A stretch of 64,000 bases of DNA from Setomelanomma holmii. Taxonomy: Eukaryota; Ascomycota; Dothideomycetes; Pleosporales; Phaeosphaeriaceae. Positions 54,689 through 64,000 of the stretch are shown piece by piece; the stretch's first letter is position 1, and every line of letters begins with the position of its first letter. The position numbers were made by a program, and so were the translations under genes. The notes beneath the pieces are model-generated. The model was not told the origin of the DNA. It saw only the letters and a list, made by a program, of their open reading frames with translations, and made no database searches. The stretch is from assembly GCA_010015745.1 (NCBI GenBank), contig ML978156.1, forward strand, positions 541,635-605,634, given 5' to 3'.

Positions 54689-55334
54689 CTACTCGGCACT
54701 AGCCTGGATCCAAGCCTGGCATGGTTCATCCTTGATCAAGCAGCAACCCAACTCTTTCTCGTCCACCTCAATAATTTCGCGCTTGGTGATGACAGGCGTC
54801 AGCCTCTTCGTGAAGGATCCAGTCTGCGCAACCTGTTGGCAGCGAGCATCGCTCAGGAGGCAACAAGCCAATTCGCTCTCGTCCACCAGGACTGCACGCT
54901 TCTCCGCCTTAGGCAAAACGCTGGCAGCATACAGAACGGCAGGGTCAGCCTCAGCGTCACGCTTCTCCGCCTTTGGGAGCACACTAGCAGCATAGAGGGC
55001 CGCTGGCTCGGCATCGCGCTTCTCAGCTTTGGGAAGTACACTGGCAGCGTACAAAACGGCGGGTTCAGCTCCAGCGTCACGCTTCTCTGCCTTTGGGAGT
55101 ACGCTGGCAGCGTATAGCACTGCTGGTTCGGCATCACGCTTTTCGGCCTTGGGCAGCACGCTTGCGGCATAGAGAACGGCTGGCTCTGCATCCCGCTCAA
55201 CGTCTGTGTTGATTGTCAGTCTGGCACAATGCAGAGGAGTTGTTTGCTCCGGCAAGCTTACAATCGCGGGTAGGCAGAGTCCATGCTACAGCTACGAAGG
55301 CAGCGAGGCTAACCAAAATCTGGTGCGCGTGCAT
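54689..55334 (-). CDS. Kex2-processed repeat peptide precursor (putative RiPP precursor)
   Basis: Two exons, 55334-55262 and 55203-54689 (58-nt GTAAGC...ACAG intron), give 195 residues. Signal peptide: MHAHQILVSLAAFVAVAWTL. Five repeats span residues 29-127: DAEPAVLYAASVLPKAEKR (twice), two 21-residue variants starting DAGAEP and DAEADP, and one with AALYAAS. Each ends in a Kex2 site KR and starts with an acidic spacer. After the repeats come a 31-residue segment with CCLLSDARC, LTPVITKR, and a C-terminal segment with CCLIKDEPCQAW. The Tyr-containing core (LYAASVLP) and layout match dikaritin precursors (UstA, PhomA, AprA), and two UstYa-like genes lie downstream. Alternative: a pheromone-type precursor, since the Cys segments are spaced C-x6-C. 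Confidence 0.82.
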
Positions 55335-56865
55335 GTTGGGCGAAATTAAACACAATTTTGGTAAGAAGGATTGAGTACTGATTGAGTGACCAGCGCATCA
55401 AGCCTCACGTACCAAGCATCGTAACTTATATACACACAAGCTCTGTGCTTATACTCTCTTGGCTGCCAGACGTTGGTCACAGGAGAGCATGGTCTCACCG
55501 GACCCACTACCACCTCCTTCCTGAATTGCTTTGGTGCGCCATGGATTCTCATATGTTTGGTCCCCGGTTACTCAGGTATATCTCTTCCTTCAGCAACCTT
55601 ACGCCGCTGGACGGATCCAACGCATGAAGATCCTGGTGCATTAGACATTGGAGTCATTGATTATCATCATGAGTTGACTTGATAGGTCATCACTCCGGTA
55701 CACCAAACCGCAGGTCCGTTCACCGACTCCCTTCCCATCTCCTTACTTGCGGGATTAAACGTCAGGCCCACCACCTTCTAATGGTTCTTTCATACCCATT
55801 GAATGAGGATGGTCCAGCTGCTAGCTTGAATGGTCCAGTGAGACAATCAGCCAGCCGAAGGTGAGACAGCGTCTACGTTAAAATATGAAAGCCGGGTTAT
55901 TACTCCAGTGGGTTCTGGGATCTGATCTATCGCTCCGCAGATCGACAAGGCGGAACCCGTCCCGTTTACTCGAACATGCGGTAATGGTGTCGTACGACTA
56001 GGATGGTGCATGTTTGCTGGCGCTTGTGTTTCCTGGCCGTGTAATGCTCACACCTTTCCCAATCGGGAAAGGTGTTTACAAGCAGGTTTCAGCAGTCTTT
56101 CCCTATTCTCAGTCTTAGTCGACTGCATCTTGCAAGTTCTGGTCGCCTTGCAGTCGCCCAGTTACACGTCAGGGAACGACGATCTCGTACGCATCTGCGT
56201 ATCCTCGAACTCTCATAGAATCTCATTCACGCTTGTCCCCGTGCGCACATACCTAGTAACAACACATATTGCTTCCTTGCAGGTTGTGCTACTGGAACAG
56301 GAACTGCTCATCTTTATCAACCAGCATGCAGTCAGATAAGCACCCGAGAATCGATCGGTCAGGACGGCAGGAGCCTGCGCGGCGAGATGAACATGGTCGT
56401 GGGAAAAAGCTACTTCGAGTTCGCAGTATGCAGACTCGATTGACATGGGAATATCAATACCCATGGGAGCTCTGGATCCGATTGGCGATTTCGCTTAGCT
56501 TCGGGGCAAAGACTAGCACGGAAGCCAAAGAAAGCTTGACCTAGTGCCTCTACCATGACTTGCATGTACGAGGCTGACAGCTATCGGGCCATGGACCACA
56601 CTGTGTCTCAGGACACCAATCGCGACCATGATCAGAAGGATGTCGAGTCATACCGAATATAGTTAATAGGATCTCAAGCTCTGTTCAGGCTTCAAGATAA
56701 GCAAGGATGACGGTGTTGCTGCTAATGACCATACCGGTATGGTCTGCCGCGGTTGCCAGACTATCGAATGTTGTTTTTGATGCTGCCAGCAATTGTACAG
56801 TTCACACCCAGCACTCAGTTCAAACTCTGCGCACAACGAACGTGAAGTCGAGTTTGGCGCACACC
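55335..56865. other. divergent intergenic region of the RiPP-like locus, ~1.5 kb
   Basis: Separates the precursor (minus) from the first UstYa-like gene (plus). Frames at 56010-56339 and 56269-56544 are not supported. Holds the palindrome at 56051-56074. Confidence 0.5.
56051..56074. promoter_or_regulatory. perfect inverted repeat, 10-bp arms
   Basis: CACCTTTCCC, a 4-nt AATC spacer, then GGGAAAGGTG. The arms are exact complements. It lies near the middle of the divergent region, 717 bp from the precursor start and 792 bp from the UstYa-like start. It could be a dimeric transcription-factor site controlling both genes, or a hairpin; the sequence alone does not decide. Confidence 0.5.
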
Positions 56866-57814
56866 ATGAATTACTTCTCAACAGCGAAAAAACATTACGA
56901 TGCACTGTCTGATGACGATGAGTCGGCGCAGTCCTTAACATCGGACTACAACTCCAAGGGCGACAACGAGCGATCATGGCAACATAGGCTGGGCTTTCTC
57001 GCCATCCTTCTCAATATTAGTCTATTCTTCATCTCCTTGGCTCTATTTGCTGTCTCTACTTATGGTTCTTTGTGGGGTGGGAAGGAAAGCAACGCAGCCT
57101 GGAGAAGAGCAAATACATACTGTACGTTGTCATCACACTCCGGTGTGTGTCTGGAGCTAATTTCCCAACCCAGCCCCAATAATCGACGATATTCCGATAC
57201 CACTCAAGATTCAAAAGATGAAAGGCACGTTCATCGACTACGACCACGATATCTACCGCCAGCTCCCATCACCAGCTGTAGATGCCGCCTGGGACAAGCT
57301 CACTGAGCACGGCTTCACTCACGTTGGTGGGGACCAGGCACTGAAGATGGGCTGGGACCTTTCCACCACTGCCAAAATGCCTGCATCATTCGGCCTTGGA
57401 CCCGAAACATACTACGCCGGCGAAACAGACATGATTCATAAGATGCATTGTCTCAACATGGTCCGTAAAGACGTCTTCTTCAAGTACTATTGGGGCGAGA
57501 TGTACCCTGATGGTGAGCCAAGCGAACGACACAAGATCCATACCAGTCATTGCCTATACATTGTCCTGCAGAGCCTCATGTGCGATGCGCATACCGATCT
57601 GATCCCGCATGTGTATCTCGAAGATTATCCTGTGCCCGTGCCGGACTTTCAAATCAATAGGAAGTGTGGGAATTTTGAGGGTGTGAAGCAGTGGGAAGCC
57701 GAACATAGCATCACTTTCAACGAAACAACGATGTGGATGCTAGAGAAGCCGGCTGGGCAGAAGTCAAGGCCTATGACAGACGAGTTCAGACGTGTATTTG
57801 AGGTTGATAATTGA
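56866..57814 (+). CDS. UstYa/DUF3328 family oxidase-like protein 1
   Basis: Two exons, 56866-57121 and 57174-57814 (52-nt GTACGT...CCAG intron), give 298 residues. The N-terminus is charged and cytosolic (DALSDDDESAQSLTSDY), then a membrane anchor at ~43-65 (LGFLAILLNISLFFISLALF). The lumenal domain starts YSPIIDDIPIP. LPSPAVDAAWDKL is the usual DUF3328 sequence before the catalytic part. Both HxxHC motifs are present: HKMHC (174-178) and HTSHC (208-212), followed by YIVLQSLMCDAHTDL. In ustiloxin, phomopsin and asperipin pathways such proteins oxidise precursor side chains, often Tyr, to form macrocyclic ether bonds. The neighbouring precursor makes that role likely here; it remains inference. 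Confidence 0.9.
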
Positions 57815-58490
57815 CAATCTTTCAAGGATCCTGATAGTAAATAATTGCAGCAAGTTCGAACCACTATTATCCACTTCCAACTATTTTAAGCACCCTAAGT
57901 CCGCCATCATTGTCCGCAATATCTATCACGCTCCCACATCCAGCAATGCTCGATTTGGCAAGCCCGCATTTTACCGCTCAATATGATGTTAGGCATCCCA
58001 CGATAAGTGAGTGTAGTACGAGTATCGCTTAATTGCCCAGATAGGATAATGGGTCGCACGCGGGCCAGCGAAGTAGAGTACGATACTGCGATATAGTACT
58101 TGCAGTAGCGCCGTCAGATTACTCTTGATAGTCCCGGCCCGATCTGCAGGTGGCCAACTTCTCAACACGGCACACTTTGCAGTGCCACATTGGTCGCAGT
58201 CACAATATGTTGGTCGCTGTGTACGCCTGATCATGTATCGGATCCTTCACCGGTCTTTCCGTAAGTGAGACACGGCTGGGAATGTGAAGCATCATAAGGA
58301 ATGCTTTCACTGCTGCCGCGGAAAGCGCAGAGATACAGCCATCCTCTAGCATGCTACTTCTCATGTGAATTTACCACACCAGGAGACCATCTATGATCTC
58401 GCGCACTGAAGATGGGTCGGTACTCTACTAGGTAGGAACAATATCTGGAGGGACTTCACGGACCCATTTGCTCATCTTGCCCCTAGCTCC
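57815..58490. other. intergenic between UstYa-like genes, 676 bp
   Basis: Promoter space for the second UstYa-like gene. No gene seen. Confidence 0.5.
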
Positions 58491-59174
58491 ATGGACGATT
58501 CATCCCATGAATCACTTCTTCCATTCCACGACACCAGTGTCGACGAAGATAGTCAATACGCCTTCAAAAAGCCATCATCCAATAAGTCTAACTCAAAATG
58601 CTCAAACTGGCTATCCATCACCAAGCAACTCCTTCTCTACATCTTCGCCATCATCGGCCTAGCCTCCACCATCTACAACCTCGCACATTCTTTACACACT
58701 GAAAACCCCTACAAAGTATCCTACGACTCCAACCACACAGCCCAATACGACCAACCACCCTGCTACTGCGGCGCCTCCGTCGCCGAAGCTAAATTCCTCA
58801 ATTGCATCTACGACGAGCTCTCCGCGGGCTGGTTGCCACCGCACTGCCGCGACGACGCGCTCACTGCCGAATTTGTATCCTTGGGCGACGACCCTTCTGG
58901 CGGCTGGCTCTACTGGGCGGACAAGAACCGCACGCAGTCACTCACGCTCGAACAAGTAGGGCGGTATGCGGATATCCAGCCTGAGAATTTCCATATGAGT
59001 TATGAGTGGCATCGGCAGCATTGCTTCTTTTTGTGGCGGAAGGAACATCGTATGAAGGCGCGGGGCAGGGTGTTTGATCCGAGGAGTGATAGCGAGCATC
59101 ATGTTAAGCATTGTATTGGAATTTTGAGTGAGAGGAGTAATGGGACGGGGGCCGGGGCATTTTTGATCGGGTAG
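58491..59174 (+). CDS. UstYa/DUF3328 family oxidase-like protein 2
   Basis: Single exon, 227 residues. N-terminal cytosolic part, membrane anchor at ~46-62 (QLLLYIFAIIGLASTIY), then CYCGASVAEAKFLNCIYDEL and SAGWLPPHCRDDALTAEF, typical of the second, shorter UstYa-like subfamily. LYWADKNRTQSLTLEQVG follows, then two HxxHC motifs: HRQHC (174-178, in EWHRQHCFFLWRKEHR) and HVKHC (204-208). It differs strongly from protein 1, so the pair is not a recent duplicate; known dikaritin loci also carry two or more divergent UstYa types. Same strand as protein 1; the next gene is BRR2, marking the right border of the locus. Confidence 0.87.
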   Translation: MDDSSHESLLPFHDTSVDEDSQYAFKKPSSNKSNSKCSNWLSITKQLLLYIFAIIGLASTIYNLAHSLHTENPYKVSYDSNHTAQYDQPPCYCGASVAEAKFLNCIYDELSAGWLPPHCRDDALTAEFVSLGDDPSGGWLYWADKNRTQSLTLEQVGRYADIQPENFHMSYEWHRQHCFFLWRKEHRMKARGRVFDPRSDSEHHVKHCIGILSERSNGTGAGAFLIG

Positions 59175-59381
59175 ATGTATTTGGGGGTTGAATAGTTCCG
59201 GATATTCGCCGTGACCTGAATGAAAGCGCTTCGTTCATCTTCTTTATGCCTTCTAGCACGAGCAAAGACAGAGCCAAAGACCTACGCTTGAACCGAAAGA
59301 AGATTTCAATATCCAGCTTACGCATGCATATCATACATTTCCCCCTCGAAACTCCAAACATGCCTAATCATCTCTACCACT

Positions 59382-62300
59382 CTACACTTCCTCCTTCTCA
59401 CTATCCTCCTCCATCCCCTCGACGGCCTCAACTGCAAACATCGGCGCCTGATCCACGCCCAAATAACTATCGCTAATCAGATATAATGTCAACTCATGAC
59501 TTCCTGGCTTCTCCAGGGTAAACTCCAGCACAGTATCCAGCTTGCGTGCAATCGATACTTTCTTGATGGCCAATAAGCTATGCTCCTTCTGATCGCCAAC
59601 AACAAGCCACCAACTCTCCGTTTTGTCGTTGGGATAAAAGGGGGCGTGGACTTCGGTCTTGAGGTCCTCGTCCTCGTCGATGTTGCGCGTGATTTTGACG
59701 CGCAATTGAGCCGGAGAGTTGGATGCGATGTCTTCTGGATCGACCAATTCATGCTCGAGTTCGATGTTAGGGTAGTAGTTGTTTGTGAAGTTTGCAATGT
59801 CGGCGAGTTGGCGTTGGTCGACGTCAAGGGCCCTGGTCAGCTTTTTGTAGTCTGGGTTCTCGTCCTCATCCATGGCGTTGATGAAGTCGTCGACGTCGTT
59901 GATGCTGAACTTCTGTGCTGCTTTGATGGTGTCGTTGTCAAAGTGTGGAATTTGCTTAAGTGGCGAGTCCTTTTGCCACATTGCTTGGACGACCATTTGT
60001 GATAGTTCCATGGCAGACATGGCATTGAGGTGGGCCTCCGATGAGAGGACGTCGACACTGGCACTGAGGATGTTGAGCACCTTCCGGAGGACAGTTTCCT
60101 GGTCCTTGGCAAGATCGATAGGTAGCTGCATACGCGAGAAGTGAGCCTGTAAGAGGACGAATGCTTTGAAGTGCGGTGTCTCAAAGTTCGGCTCTTGCAT
60201 CTTGAACGGCACGCGGTCGTAGATGCGTTGTAGGATGTGGTCTTCATGTCGCCGTATTTGGATGTCCTCAAACTCTGTAGCAGCTGTGATGATTTCGAGT
60301 ACGCCTTTGAGGCTGGTTCGACCGTTCAGCGACATCATGAGCGTCTGCATCGTGATGAAGGAGATATTGTAGTACGCTGCAATCATGCAAGGGTTCAGAG
60401 GCGTGATCGCATCTTCTTCTTCGTCGTGCTCAATCAGGTTGGCGTCAGCCAACTCCTTCAGTGTCTGCTCAACGAGCTCAGACAAATGCGCGCTCAGTCC
60501 TTCATGCGATGTGTCGTGGAGGTTGTAGTAGCTTGGGTTGGCGAGAAGACGACGGTAGAAGTATGTGTAGGTGGACCAGTCAACAGCTTCCTGTGTTGAC
60601 TCAATTGTCTTCGAGCTGATCTCAGCAACAAAAGCGTCGTGGAGGTAATCGTGAAGGGAGCTCTCAATCGGCAATGCCTCGTTGAGAAACTTCTTGTAAA
60701 ACTCCCGCTTGACCGCAGGCAGCATGAGTACACCCTTTGCCGACTTGTCTTGTCCGACCCTGCCTGCCTTTCCAAACATCTGCAAGATTTCGCTGATGGG
60801 ATAGTCGACGTAGCGATGTTCGCGACCTTCGTAGAATTGTGTTCCTTGCACAACCACTAGATGAGCAGTGCTGCCGATCTCCCAACACGAGTCTCGAGAG
60901 ACAATGAGGACCTGTATAGCACCAACCTTGAAGAGATGCTGCACAGCTCGCTTATCGAAAGAGTTGAGAGCCTCGTGGAAGTAGCCAATTCCATGTGACA
61001 GAGAGGTAGCCAACGTTTGTTCGTTGATCTTCTCAAGGATCGGCTGGATCTCTTCCAGCTCGACGTTGAGGAAGCGATCATCCTCTTCGTCAGCCACACA
61101 CGCTGCGAACAGATCTGTAGCAGAACTACGAGCTTGTTTCCTGTTTGGTACGAAAATCATGGCTGGCTTGTCCGGTGAAAGCTGTGTGATAGCAGAGTAT
61201 GTCGGTCGAGCCATCGCCATCATAAGCGATGGGAAGTGAGGAGTTGTGAATGTTTGGATCTTGAGCTCCAGTGGCACCGCCCGGATGGCAGGGCTGAAGT
61301 TGTAGATAGTGTGCTTGTTCGCACCGATCCACTCTCCAATGTCACGCGCGTTTGCTAGGGACACGCAGAGTCCAACGATACGCAGTTTCGACTCCAATTG
61401 CGCGGCCATTGCCTGCATACGAGACACCACGATCTCATAGACATGACCGCCAGAGCCGCCAAGCATATGTAGCTCATCAGCAATGAGCAGAGCGACGGAC
61501 TGAACGTTCTTCCGTCGCTGCCATTGACGCGATATCGAGTCCCATTGAGACGGTGTTGCGAGGATGAGATCACCCTTCTCAAGCAGCCGCAGATCTGCAG
61601 TTGTCTCGCCCGTAAGCTTGACCACGTCTTTGCCACCACCAAGACCAGACAATCGTTCGTTCCAGTTCTTATACCGAGTATCGACAAGTTCTTGGAAAGG
61701 CGCTAGGTATATAATGCGGCCCTCGTTGTCGCTCGTCCAGTGCCGCAGGATTGCGAACTCGGCGCAGAAGGTCTTGCCGATGCCTGCGGCTGCACCAACA
61801 AGAACGTTGTCGTCAGAGGTGTATAACGAATTGAACGTCTGCGTCTGAACCTTGTTGAATCGGCCGACATTCTCGTACAGTCCCATGTACTCTTTTCTCT
61901 TCAAAGCAGATACGGGCAAAGGCTGGAGGTCGAGCACAGGAGTATGAGCAGGAAATTTTGCTGGAAGAATCAACTTCTGGAAGGAGACTGCAAGCTTTGT
62001 TTCGGAAGACATCCATCGGTCGGAAAGTACGGTGATGAAGTAATTCGGTGGCATCGGTTCATCAATAGGCACCGTAAACTCCAGCAAGTGCTCGTTCACC
62101 TCACCATGAGCGTAGTCTCTCCGAAGTATGAATTGGTCATGGAACAAAATCCGTTCGCCATCGCAGTCCTCGACAAGAATCCAGAAAGCTTCGGATGCAC
62201 CATGTAACTCAGTATCCCATGTGAACGCCGGCCTAATGAGCAGCTCCATGCGAAGCAGAGACCGTGTGACTGGGCGGGGAGTTGCTTCGATCTCAAGACG

Positions 62301-64000
62301 AGGGAACTTCTCCACGAGCTGACAAACAAGTTTTCCAGCTTTTGGCATGCCGAGGAGCTCACCCATACTTGGCGGATCAAGGCCGAAGTAGCTGCACCAG
62401 TTGACATCGATACGCTCCGCCTTTTGCACGATGTCTCTCGGGCAGGTTGGGAACTGCCGAAGAGGTGTCATCGTTGGCCACATGCGCTTCTCCGCCATCT
62501 TGCACATGTCTAGAGCCAACTTCGCGACTTGCGACCAGCCCTTCTTTAGACAAATTTCGAAAATGGCACGCAGAATGCGTCCTGCTGATTGCGTAACGTA
62601 TACGAGGTCAGCCATCAGCGCCAGACCCTCTAACTTGAGGCGTGAGATGTAAGCCTGTAGGAGAACGTTGATCTTCGCTTGCGCTTCCTCGACGCCTTCC
62701 TTCACTGGAATAGGAACTTTGCCTAGCAGCTTCGCAAGCTCCAGTTTCTCATCTTGACGAACGGGAATGTACTTAAACTCCTCGCTGAGCGCGAATACGC
62801 GGAAGAGCTCGATAGCACTGATGCCCGGCTGAATGTGCATGTTGTACGTCATCATCGAGTTGTGCGTAATGTAGTAGTGAGACGCAATCCTTCCGAGCTC
62901 AGTCGGTTGAAGTGCGCCAGTTTTCCTGTCGTATTTGACAAGACTGCACTTCTCCAAGACGTGTGCGGCAGCATGCACAAGATCCACACGTCGTTGTTCC
63001 AGGACTGTGTCGTTCTCGTATTCAGGACCGACTCGGTAGAGACCTGGGGATCGAAGCATCCGGACGAACAGATAGGTATAGCCTAGCCAGTCGACAGCTT
63101 CGTCTCGGCTTCGCACGTTGCCTAGAACAATCTCGGCATTCAGATTGTCCGCCAGCTTGCTGATAAGTTGCGACTCGATCGGCAGCTGCTGGTTCAGCAG
63201 GGACAGGTAGTATTGAATCTCTGCTTGTGTGGTGATGATAATACCCTCTCCGTATGTATCATACTGCGGACGACCCGCACGGCCAAGCATCTGCAGGACA
63301 TCTTGAGGACTGAGTTCGACCCAGCTGCCCTTCTCAGGTGAGTACACCTGTGTTCCCTTGATGATGACAGTATGTGCAGGTAAGTTGACACCCCAAGCCA
63401 ATGTTGCTGTGCATACCAAGACCTGGATGGAGCCATCTGCGAACAAATCTTCTACAATTGTTCGATCTGCTCGAGACATACCGGCGTGATGGATACCGAA
63501 GCCGTAGGGCATGACATCTTTGAGATCAGTATTCTGCACAGACTCGGACTCTTCTCGCAGAATCTCCCGACTCGCTGCGTCCGATCGCAAAATCTTGCCT
63601 ATTGATTCTTCCTCAAGCGCCTTGTCGCGAATATACTTGGCAGTCTTCGCAGTCTCTTTTCGAGAGTGGACGAAGATCAGCATCTGATTTCGATGTTCAC
63701 CGACCTGTTCTAGGACCTTTGTGTAGCAGACATCGTTCATGATCTTGAGCTGCTTGATAGCCTTCTTGTCTGTGACACCAATGAACTCCTGCTTCAAGGG
63801 GCAGGGTCGGAAGGTTCCGTCGAAGTGAAAAAGGCCCTTGTCAGGATCGACACGGAGGAAGCTTGCTACATCGCGGTAATTAGGGAGCGTAGCACTGAGA
63901 CCCACGATGCGGACGTGATCACCAGTCTGCTCGCTCCGTCGAAGAGTTCTGCTAACGATGCTTTCAATGACTGGACCTCGATCATCGTGAAGGAGATGAA
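59382..64000 (-). CDS. BRR2: U5 snRNP RNA helicase BRR2, C-terminal part (5' end outside window)
   Basis: Frame open from the right edge to the stop at 59382, 1538 residues of a protein normally ~2200 long. It begins inside the first helicase cassette (IVGLSATLPNYRDVASFL, FGIHHAGMSRADR, VCTATLAWGVNLPAH, QMLGRAGRPQYD). The winged-helix and first Sec63 module follow. The second cassette has VGAAAGIGKTFCAEFAI, DELHMLGGSGG and LQMFGKAGRVGQDK, then a second Sec63 module; several ATPase motifs in cassette 2 deviate from consensus, as known for Brr2. Role: unwinds U4/U6 during spliceosome activation. No intron in this part. It ends in an acidic tail (VEGMEEDSEKEEV). Confidence 0.96.
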   Translation of the reverse strand, partial: HLLHDDRGPVIESIVSRTLRRSEQTGDHVRIVGLSATLPNYRDVASFLRVDPDKGLFHFDGTFRPCPLKQEFIGVTDKKAIKQLKIMNDVCYTKVLEQVGEHRNQMLIFVHSRKETAKTAKYIRDKALEEESIGKILRSDAASREILREESESVQNTDLKDVMPYGFGIHHAGMSRADRTIVEDLFADGSIQVLVCTATLAWGVNLPAHTVIIKGTQVYSPEKGSWVELSPQDVLQMLGRAGRPQYDTYGEGIIITTQAEIQYYLSLLNQQLPIESQLISKLADNLNAEIVLGNVRSRDEAVDWLGYTYLFVRMLRSPGLYRVGPEYENDTVLEQRRVDLVHAAAHVLEKCSLVKYDRKTGALQPTELGRIASHYYITHNSMMTYNMHIQPGISAIELFRVFALSEEFKYIPVRQDEKLELAKLLGKVPIPVKEGVEEAQAKINVLLQAYISRLKLEGLALMADLVYVTQSAGRILRAIFEICLKKGWSQVAKLALDMCKMAEKRMWPTMTPLRQFPTCPRDIVQKAERIDVNWCSYFGLDPPSMGELLGMPKAGKLVCQLVEKFPRLEIEATPRPVTRSLLRMELLIRPAFTWDTELHGASEAFWILVEDCDGERILFHDQFILRRDYAHGEVNEHLLEFTVPIDEPMPPNYFITVLSDRWMSSETKLAVSFQKLILPAKFPAHTPVLDLQPLPVSALKRKEYMGLYENVGRFNKVQTQTFNSLYTSDDNVLVGAAAGIGKTFCAEFAILRHWTSDNEGRIIYLAPFQELVDTRYKNWNERLSGLGGGKDVVKLTGETTADLRLLEKGDLILATPSQWDSISRQWQRRKNVQSVALLIADELHMLGGSGGHVYEIVVSRMQAMAAQLESKLRIVGLCVSLANARDIGEWIGANKHTIYNFSPAIRAVPLELKIQTFTTPHFPSLMMAMARPTYSAITQLSPDKPAMIFVPNRKQARSSATDLFAACVADEEDDRFLNVELEEIQPILEKINEQTLATSLSHGIGYFHEALNSFDKRAVQHLFKVGAIQVLIVSRDSCWEIGSTAHLVVVQGTQFYEGREHRYVDYPISEILQMFGKAGRVGQDKSAKGVLMLPAVKREFYKKFLNEALPIESSLHDYLHDAFVAEISSKTIESTQEAVDWSTYTYFYRRLLANPSYYNLHDTSHEGLSAHLSELVEQTLKELADANLIEHDEEEDAITPLNPCMIAAYYNISFITMQTLMMSLNGRTSLKGVLEIITAATEFEDIQIRRHEDHILQRIYDRVPFKMQEPNFETPHFKAFVLLQAHFSRMQLPIDLAKDQETVLRKVLNILSASVDVLSSEAHLNAMSAMELSQMVVQAMWQKDSPLKQIPHFDNDTIKAAQKFSINDVDDFINAMDEDENPDYKKLTRALDVDQRQLADIANFTNNYYPNIELEHELVDPEDIASNSPAQLRVKITRNIDEDEDLKTEVHAPFYPNDKTESWWLVVGDQKEHSLLAIKKVSIARKLDTVLEFTLEKPGSHELTLYLISDSYLGVDQAPMFAVEAVEGMEEDSEKEEV

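Noticed and set aside
54689..55334. Precursor as an ordinary alpha-type mating pheromone gene
   Set aside because: The repeated unit has no Cys or Trp, and two UstYa-like genes lie alongside; kept only as an alternative for the C-terminal Cys segments.

Overview
This window is nuclear DNA of a filamentous ascomycete (Pezizomycotina). Genes are compact, with many 46-75 nt GT-AG introns and CTAAT/CTGAT-type branch sites. The gene content is typical of Pezizomycotina: HET, DUF7730/F-box-like, CorA-like, UstYa/DUF3328 and TAP-like families. Placement in Dothideomycetes is inference from protein character. Splice models below were built by hand and checked for frame.

Layout. 0-16 kb: partial low-complexity protein, three DUF7730/F-box-like genes, CorA-like transporter, lipocalin-like protein, secreted GPI-type protein, D-2-hydroxyacid dehydrogenase, CitE-like lyase, TVP23. 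15-25 kb: NDUFAF7-type methyltransferase, MCY1-type cysteine synthase, a GNAT, a dipeptidyl-peptidase 5 gene with an in-frame stop plus a second DPP5 3' remnant, and a tRNA-Ile(UAU). 25-36 kb: alpha/beta hydrolase, KRE33/NAT10, a broken TPR-HET gene, a single-pass membrane protein. 36-39 kb: gene-poor stretch with a 20-bp minisatellite. 39-48 kb: SEC20, mL53, inorganic pyrophosphatase, a disordered protein, a glycine-rich RRM protein. 48-54 kb: TAP-like peptidase and two decayed DUF7730 copies. 54.7-59.2 kb: a small RiPP-type locus. 59.4 kb to the edge: BRR2.

Two things stand out. (1) The tRNA-Ile(UAU) gene at 24306-24519 is split by three insertions. One is the usual position-37/38 intron. 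The other two are 53-nt insertions, in the anticodon stem and the T loop, each with a GT donor, CTAAT branch site and AG acceptor. Removing all three leaves a 72-nt cloverleaf with perfect acceptor, D and T stems. (2) A signal-peptide precursor with five Kex2-bounded repeats containing YAASVLP lies beside two membrane-anchored proteins, each with the paired HxxHC motifs of UstYa oxidases. This is the signature of a fungal dikaritin-type RiPP pathway, here with an unfamiliar core.

Decay is a secondary theme. Two tandem DUF7730 copies, the TPR-HET gene and the DPP5 gene carry stops, frameshifts or a short tandem duplication, while the housekeeping neighbours are intact.
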